From Chloromonas sp. AAM2 (taxonomy: Eukaryota > Chlorophyta > Chlorophyceae > Chlamydomonadales > Chlamydomonadaceae): 19,014 bases of DNA. The stretch lies in the NCBI GenBank assembly GCA_004335635.1, contig QAXH01004136.1:4171-23184 (forward strand), read 5' to 3'. The notes beneath the pieces were generated by a model, which did not search any database, was not told where the DNA came from, and saw only the letters and a program-made list of their open reading frames with translations. Of this stretch, positions 16,101 to 19,014 are shown piece by piece; the first letter of the stretch is position 1, and every line of letters begins with the position of its first letter. The position numbers and the translations under genes are program-made.

Positions 16101-18784
16101 CATCACAGCACCAGCCAGCACCGGATTCACAGCATGACAAACAGACATCCCAGCAGCTGCAGCAGCAGCAGCAGCAGCAGCAGCAGCCATCCCAACCACA
16201 GGTCATGTCCCAACCGCCTCAACTGCCACAGCAACTACCCGTGCAACCATATTCCTTGCCACAACCACTCCAGGTAGTTGCTCCTTCCTCACAGCGAGAT
16301 TCACCTGGCAGTGTAGGTGCGTCTGGCATCGGCTCTGGCCCTGCATCCAAGATTGGATCTGCTCTTGCATCGAACGCCGGTTCTGTCCCTGCATCTGGCG
16401 CTGCATTTGACTCCGTCCCTGGCTGTGACCGGCTGCACGGTGCAGCATCAGGACCAGCCTCAGACACGGGCCTGGTGGCTAGCCTGAGCCCGGCTGCAAC
16501 CCCTGGTCAAGTTGGGAGCTTGGCTCTGGCTTCTGGGCCGGCTTCAGGACCGGCTTCAGGCCGCGCATCAGGTGTGATCGCCTCGCTCAACTGCTTCATC
16601 GGCTCAGAGGATCCCGCTACCCTGGGAACTGCGGGCCAGCAGGGGCATGGCTCCGGCCCCACCTTCCGCCACTTGGAACCGCATGTGGCGTACGGCACGC
16701 CACCGCTGATTGTCGCGCGTGCGGGGGAAAGCGGGGTTGGCGGGCGGGAGAGCGGGAACGGGCACAGCTCCGGCCCTACCTTCTGCCACCTGGAAACGCT
16801 CGCCACGCACGGCACGCCCCCGCTCATTGTGGCGCCCGAGCCCGCCGCAGCTCCTCAGCCTTCCGTTGCAAAACAGGCAACTGTAGGCCAAGTGTCGATT
16901 GCACAACGGCCAAGCGGGGCCGGCAGGCGGCCAAGCGGGGCCGGGCGGGGCAGTGGAGGCGGGCGGGGAAGTGGAGGTGTTGGGTTGTCTGCCATCATGG
17001 ACAGCAGCAGTGATGAAGAGCAACCACGGAACCACTCAGCGAGAGCTGCTGCGGGCTGGACTGGTACCGCTGCAAACGTTCAGGTGGCGGCAGAGCGACA
17101 GGTTCTGCATGCCAGGCAGCAGCAGCAGCCGGCGCAACAAGGGCAAGGGCAGCAGCGGCAGGGGCAGGTGCAGCCGGTGGTATTGGTTTCAGGCAGGAAT
17201 TCATGCGAAGCTGGCCCAGAGCGGGTGTCCGCAGGCAGTGCGGTTGCAGCTGGCGTGTATGCACAGCGAGCAAGCGGGGGTGGACGGGCCAACAGGGATG
17301 GCGGGCGGGAAAGCGGGGCCGGCAGGCGGGCAAGCAGGGGCGGGCAGGCAAGCGTGGCAGGTCCAGCAAAGTGCCTCGGCCTGTCATCGATCATGGATAG
17401 CAGCGATGAGGAAGAGGCGAACAAGCTTGCGGAGCACGGGACGACACCCCTCGCTGTACCGCATCCGCATCCATTGACCCGTCAGGGTATTCAGATCAAG
17501 GCTGAGCAGGAGCCTGAGCTACAGACCCATGCACATGCACAACCTCAGGCTGAAACTGCACGATCTGGACAGACAGCCTGTGCTGAGCAGTCACCAGTTC
17601 CACATGTCACACAAAACGCCAGCCGTGCAGCATGCGCGTCAGACCCTGCTTGTGGCTCCAGCTGTGCAACTGGCCTTGTCTCCAATGCACTGTCACCAGC
17701 GCCTGCTGTGCACAGCATTGTGTCTCGGACCCCTGGTGCCATGGGCTTGGTTCAGGGGGCCGGGGCTCAGGGTTCAGGTATTCAGAGGGCCGGTGTGCAG
17801 GGCGCCAGCGTCGTTGTGGCTGGCCTGCAATCGCCTAGCCACACTGACATGGGCCCAGGGCGACCCAAGGGCAGCAAAAGCCCCAAGAACTTTGGCTTAG
17901 CCCAGTTGCTGGGGCAGACCCGCGCTGAGACCTGCTCTCCGTCGTGCTCTCCCGCCCCCAAGCCAGCACCTGTGCGGGTTGTGTGCCCTAATAATGTAAC
18001 CAGTGCACAGCATGACACTTCCAACCCAACTGCCACATGCCTTACACCCGCTGGTGTGGCTGGTGCTGGTGCTGGCTGGTACATGGCAGGTGAGGAACAA
18101 CCTCAGCAGCCGTTAGCTGGCCCTGGCCACACGCCATTGGCACTGCAACACCAGCAGCAGGAGCCACAGCACCAGCAGCAACAGCAGCAGAACCAGCAGC
18201 ACCAACAGCAGCAGCAACAGCAACACCAGCAGCAGGAGCCACAGCACCAGCAGCAACAGCATCAGAACCAGCAGCACCAACAGCAGCAGCAACAGCAACA
18301 CCAGCAGCAGGGGCCACGGCACCAGCAGCAACAGCACCAGAACCAGCAGCAACAGCAGCAGCAGGAGCCACAACACCAGCAGCAACAGCAGCAGCAGCAA
18401 CAACTGCACCTGCAGAACCAGAAGCAGGCTATGCCTGCCACTCCAATCCACACCAGTGGGCTGTTAGTGCTGTTGAAACCGACCGCCGCACACACCACAC
18501 CACACACAGGTGTGATGCAGGGCCAAGGTGTGATGGATGTGATGCGGAGTCAGCGGTCCGCCACCGCCAGCTTCCTGGCAGCTGCTCAGCCCACGCCCAG
18601 CCCAGCGGGTGGGTATGATTGTATATGTGTCCGTGTCTGCCTGTCCATGCCGGTCTGTCCGTGCGTATGCGTGTGTGACTGTCTGTCTGTCCGCTTGCCT
18701 GCGTCTGTGCCTGTTTCGTCGTGCAAGCAGAAAACAAAACTCCAAGCACCCAACGATGCATCTCGGCACGAGGCCGTGGCTTGA
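11451..18784 (+). CDS. Large low-complexity, polyglutamine-rich probable nuclear protein, multi-exon
   Basis: Exons: 11451-11597, 12018-12048, 12450-12517, 13009-13683, 14214-14381, 14557-14627, 15097-15204, 15493-15652, 16056-18608 or beyond. Every junction has GT-AG sites with matching phase. ATG 11451 has a good context (CGCAGCATGG) and an in-frame TGA at 11421. The N-terminus (MAVPDLPWYSRGRTPLEG, acidic DDED, FLRRHEALGQE) and HVDVSNIHQLLEYVIQPAIA look folded; most of the rest is disordered. Features: poly-Gln tracts, an APWLA(L/Y)TS motif in two exons, a basic KRKGPVSPNPKQTPRGSK segment, two GLSxIMDSS(S)DEE motifs, an AT-hook-like GRPKGSKSPK near 17858-17887, and 25-residue Gln/His repeats. 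Basic and AT-hook-like segments with CK2-type acidic sites suggest a chromatin or transcription factor, by inference; I recognise no family. The 3' end is unsure: the frame runs to 18784, but a donor at 18609 (GTGGGT) with an acceptor before 18731 probably removes the GT-rich tail. The first polyglutamine exon has a frame problem. Confidence 0.72.
11847..11905 (+). other. Possible alternative 59-base exon (first intron of the large gene)
   Basis: TAATCTCAG and GTACGA flank it, and the phase-0 reading is open (PWGRHPAACRLVLVQQSP). Using it shifts the downstream frame into stops in the 13009 exon, so it is either unused, specific to a different transcript, or a poison exon. Confidence 0.2.
12681..12729 (+). 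repeat. Tandem repeat, 12-base unit x4
   Basis: GGATAGTAAAAA is repeated four times within a wider GGTGAAAG/GGTAAAAG-like purine-rich zone (12640-12780). It lies in the intron before exon 13009-13683. Confidence 0.9.
13112..13290 (+). repeat. CAG-rich tract coding polyglutamine
   Basis: CAG/CAA runs in exon 13009-13683 encode Gln in frame 1 up to about 13205, and Gln in frame 3 from about 13219. The switch implies a one-base loss (or two-base gain) between them, or that the upstream part is read as poly-Ala. Such tracts often vary in length and are prone to assembly error. Confidence 0.85.
13684..13738 (+). repeat. GTGA tetranucleotide repeat at a splice donor
   Basis: The intron after exon 13009-13683 begins GTGAGTGTGG and continues as (GTGA)n. 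It thus offers several overlapping GTGAGT donors; the first (13684) fits the phase of the next exon. Confidence 0.85.
14112..14128 (+). repeat. Short interstitial telomere-like repeat
   Basis: CCCTAACCCTAACCCTA lies inside the intron before exon 14214-14381. It is under three units of CCCTAA, so chance or a repaired break are both possible. Confidence 0.6.
14831..14866 (+). pseudogene. Degenerate copy of exon 15097 inside the preceding intron
   Basis: After a TTTCCTAG acceptor the sequence reads MAPPTEQQLKL and then TAG TAG. The real exon at 15097 has KPPTEQQLKRAPWLAY. The copy keeps acceptor and phase 0, but it stops where the real exon continues and has no donor. It is either a dead duplicate or, if ever spliced in, a premature-stop exon. 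Confidence 0.7.
15727..15805 (+). repeat. Tandem repeat, 17-base unit, about 4.5 copies
   Basis: ATAGATCACAGACCAGG repeats with single-base changes inside the intron between exons 15493-15652 and 16056. Confidence 0.9.
16649..16834 (+). repeat. Internal coding duplication, 117-base offset
   Basis: Two copies of SGPTFxHLE...GTPPLIVA (16649-16717 and 16766-16834) lie in the last long exon, separated by a Gly/Glu/Ser linker. Each is about 23 residues. Third positions differ, so the duplication is not recent and the peptide was kept. Confidence 0.85.
18149..18400 (+). repeat. 75-base tandem repeat coding a 25-residue Gln/His unit
   Basis: Units begin at 18149, 18224 and 18299. Each reads HQQQ(E/G)P(Q/R)HQQQQ then a Gln/His/Asn tail, followed by a shortened fourth unit. 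The offset is exactly 75 bases, so the frame is kept. Copies 2 and 3 are nearly identical, which points to recent expansion. Confidence 0.9.
18609..18730 (+). other. Likely intron within the 3' part of the large gene
   Basis: GTGGGTATG opens a stretch rich in GT and TGTCTG that ends GCAAGCAG. The open frame runs through it, but the peptide (CVRVCLSMPVCPCVCVCDC) is a typical read-through of a GT-rich repeat. With the donor at 18609 the next exon reads ENKTPSTQRCISARGRG and ends at 18796. Confidence 0.55.
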
Positions 18785-18796
18785 ACTTCTCTTGAG

Positions 18797-19014
18797 TTGT
18801 CTGCAAAACAAAAGCGGATTTTCTGTGGGTTTCAGTGTTGTTATTGTTTTTGTTTTTGTTAGTCATGTATCTGTTAACAGACATTGTCATTGTTAGTTAC
18901 TGCCATGCAGGTGCCTGTTTCATCTGCCAAACAAAATCCACTCAGTGGATTGATATGCAGAAGTTGCTATTGTACCTTGTTCTAGCCATGCATGAACCTG
19001 TTGAGGGGAGTGAA
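18797..19014 (+). other. 3' flank of the large gene, undecided
   Basis: A T-rich run (18834-18860) is followed by a TGCCATGCAG acceptor-like site at 18910. The sequence after it, VPVSSAKQNPLSGL, resembles VPVSSCKQK coded at 18710-18736. This could be another exon or a duplicate. No TGTAA is seen, so the transcript may extend beyond the window. Confidence 0.35.

Noticed and set aside
18149..18400. CRISPR-like regular repeat
   Set aside because: Units are contiguous, in frame and coding, with no unique spacers; the genome is eukaryotic.
18042..18451. Minus-strand poly-Leu, poly-Ala and Cys-rich frames, seeming membrane segments
   Set aside because: Reverse reading of the Gln/His repeat; hydrophobicity comes from CTG and GCT codons only.

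Overview
The window looks like nuclear DNA of a green alga, most likely a chlorophyte of the Chlamydomonadales type. The reasons are genes split by many GT-AG introns (donors such as GTGAGT, GTAAGT and GTGCGT; acceptors mostly TGCAG), long low-complexity Gln/Ala/Ser/Pro coding tracts built on CAG repeats, CA/GT, GA and GTGA microsatellites, and possible TGTAA polyadenylation signals. Nothing looks bacterial: there are no operons, Shine-Dalgarno sites or long uninterrupted genes. I cannot name the species.

Layout. (1) 1-1888: a possible last exon of a gene entering from the left (2-163, +), then mostly non-coding, repeat-rich DNA. (2) 1889-6813, minus: a multi-exon gene for a secreted protein with a signal peptide, a six-cysteine Kazal domain, an unrecognised middle part, and a V8/glutamyl-endopeptidase-like serine protease fold. 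Two of the three catalytic residues are replaced (His to Asn, Ser to Asp). (3) 6814-7893: intergenic, holding the best copy of an interspersed repeat. (4) 7894-10744, minus: a five-exon gene for a 245-residue DUF1826 protein. All splice phases close, and intron 2 carries a decayed copy of exon 3. (5) 10745-11450: a region between divergent genes. (6) 11451-18784, plus: a large gene of at least nine exons for a low-complexity, probably nuclear protein of about 1300 residues. It has repeated short motifs and long polyglutamine tracts, and its 3' end is unresolved.

The three genes show no common pathway. Exons were assembled by hand from reading frame, splice-site consensus and phase agreement, without transcripts. 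The DUF1826 model and the protease-like exons are the most secure. The link between the Kazal exon and the middle exons, the reading frame of the first polyglutamine exon of the large gene, and that gene's 3' end are the weakest points. The item most worth pursuing is the Kazal inhibitor plus inactive-looking protease in one predicted secreted protein.
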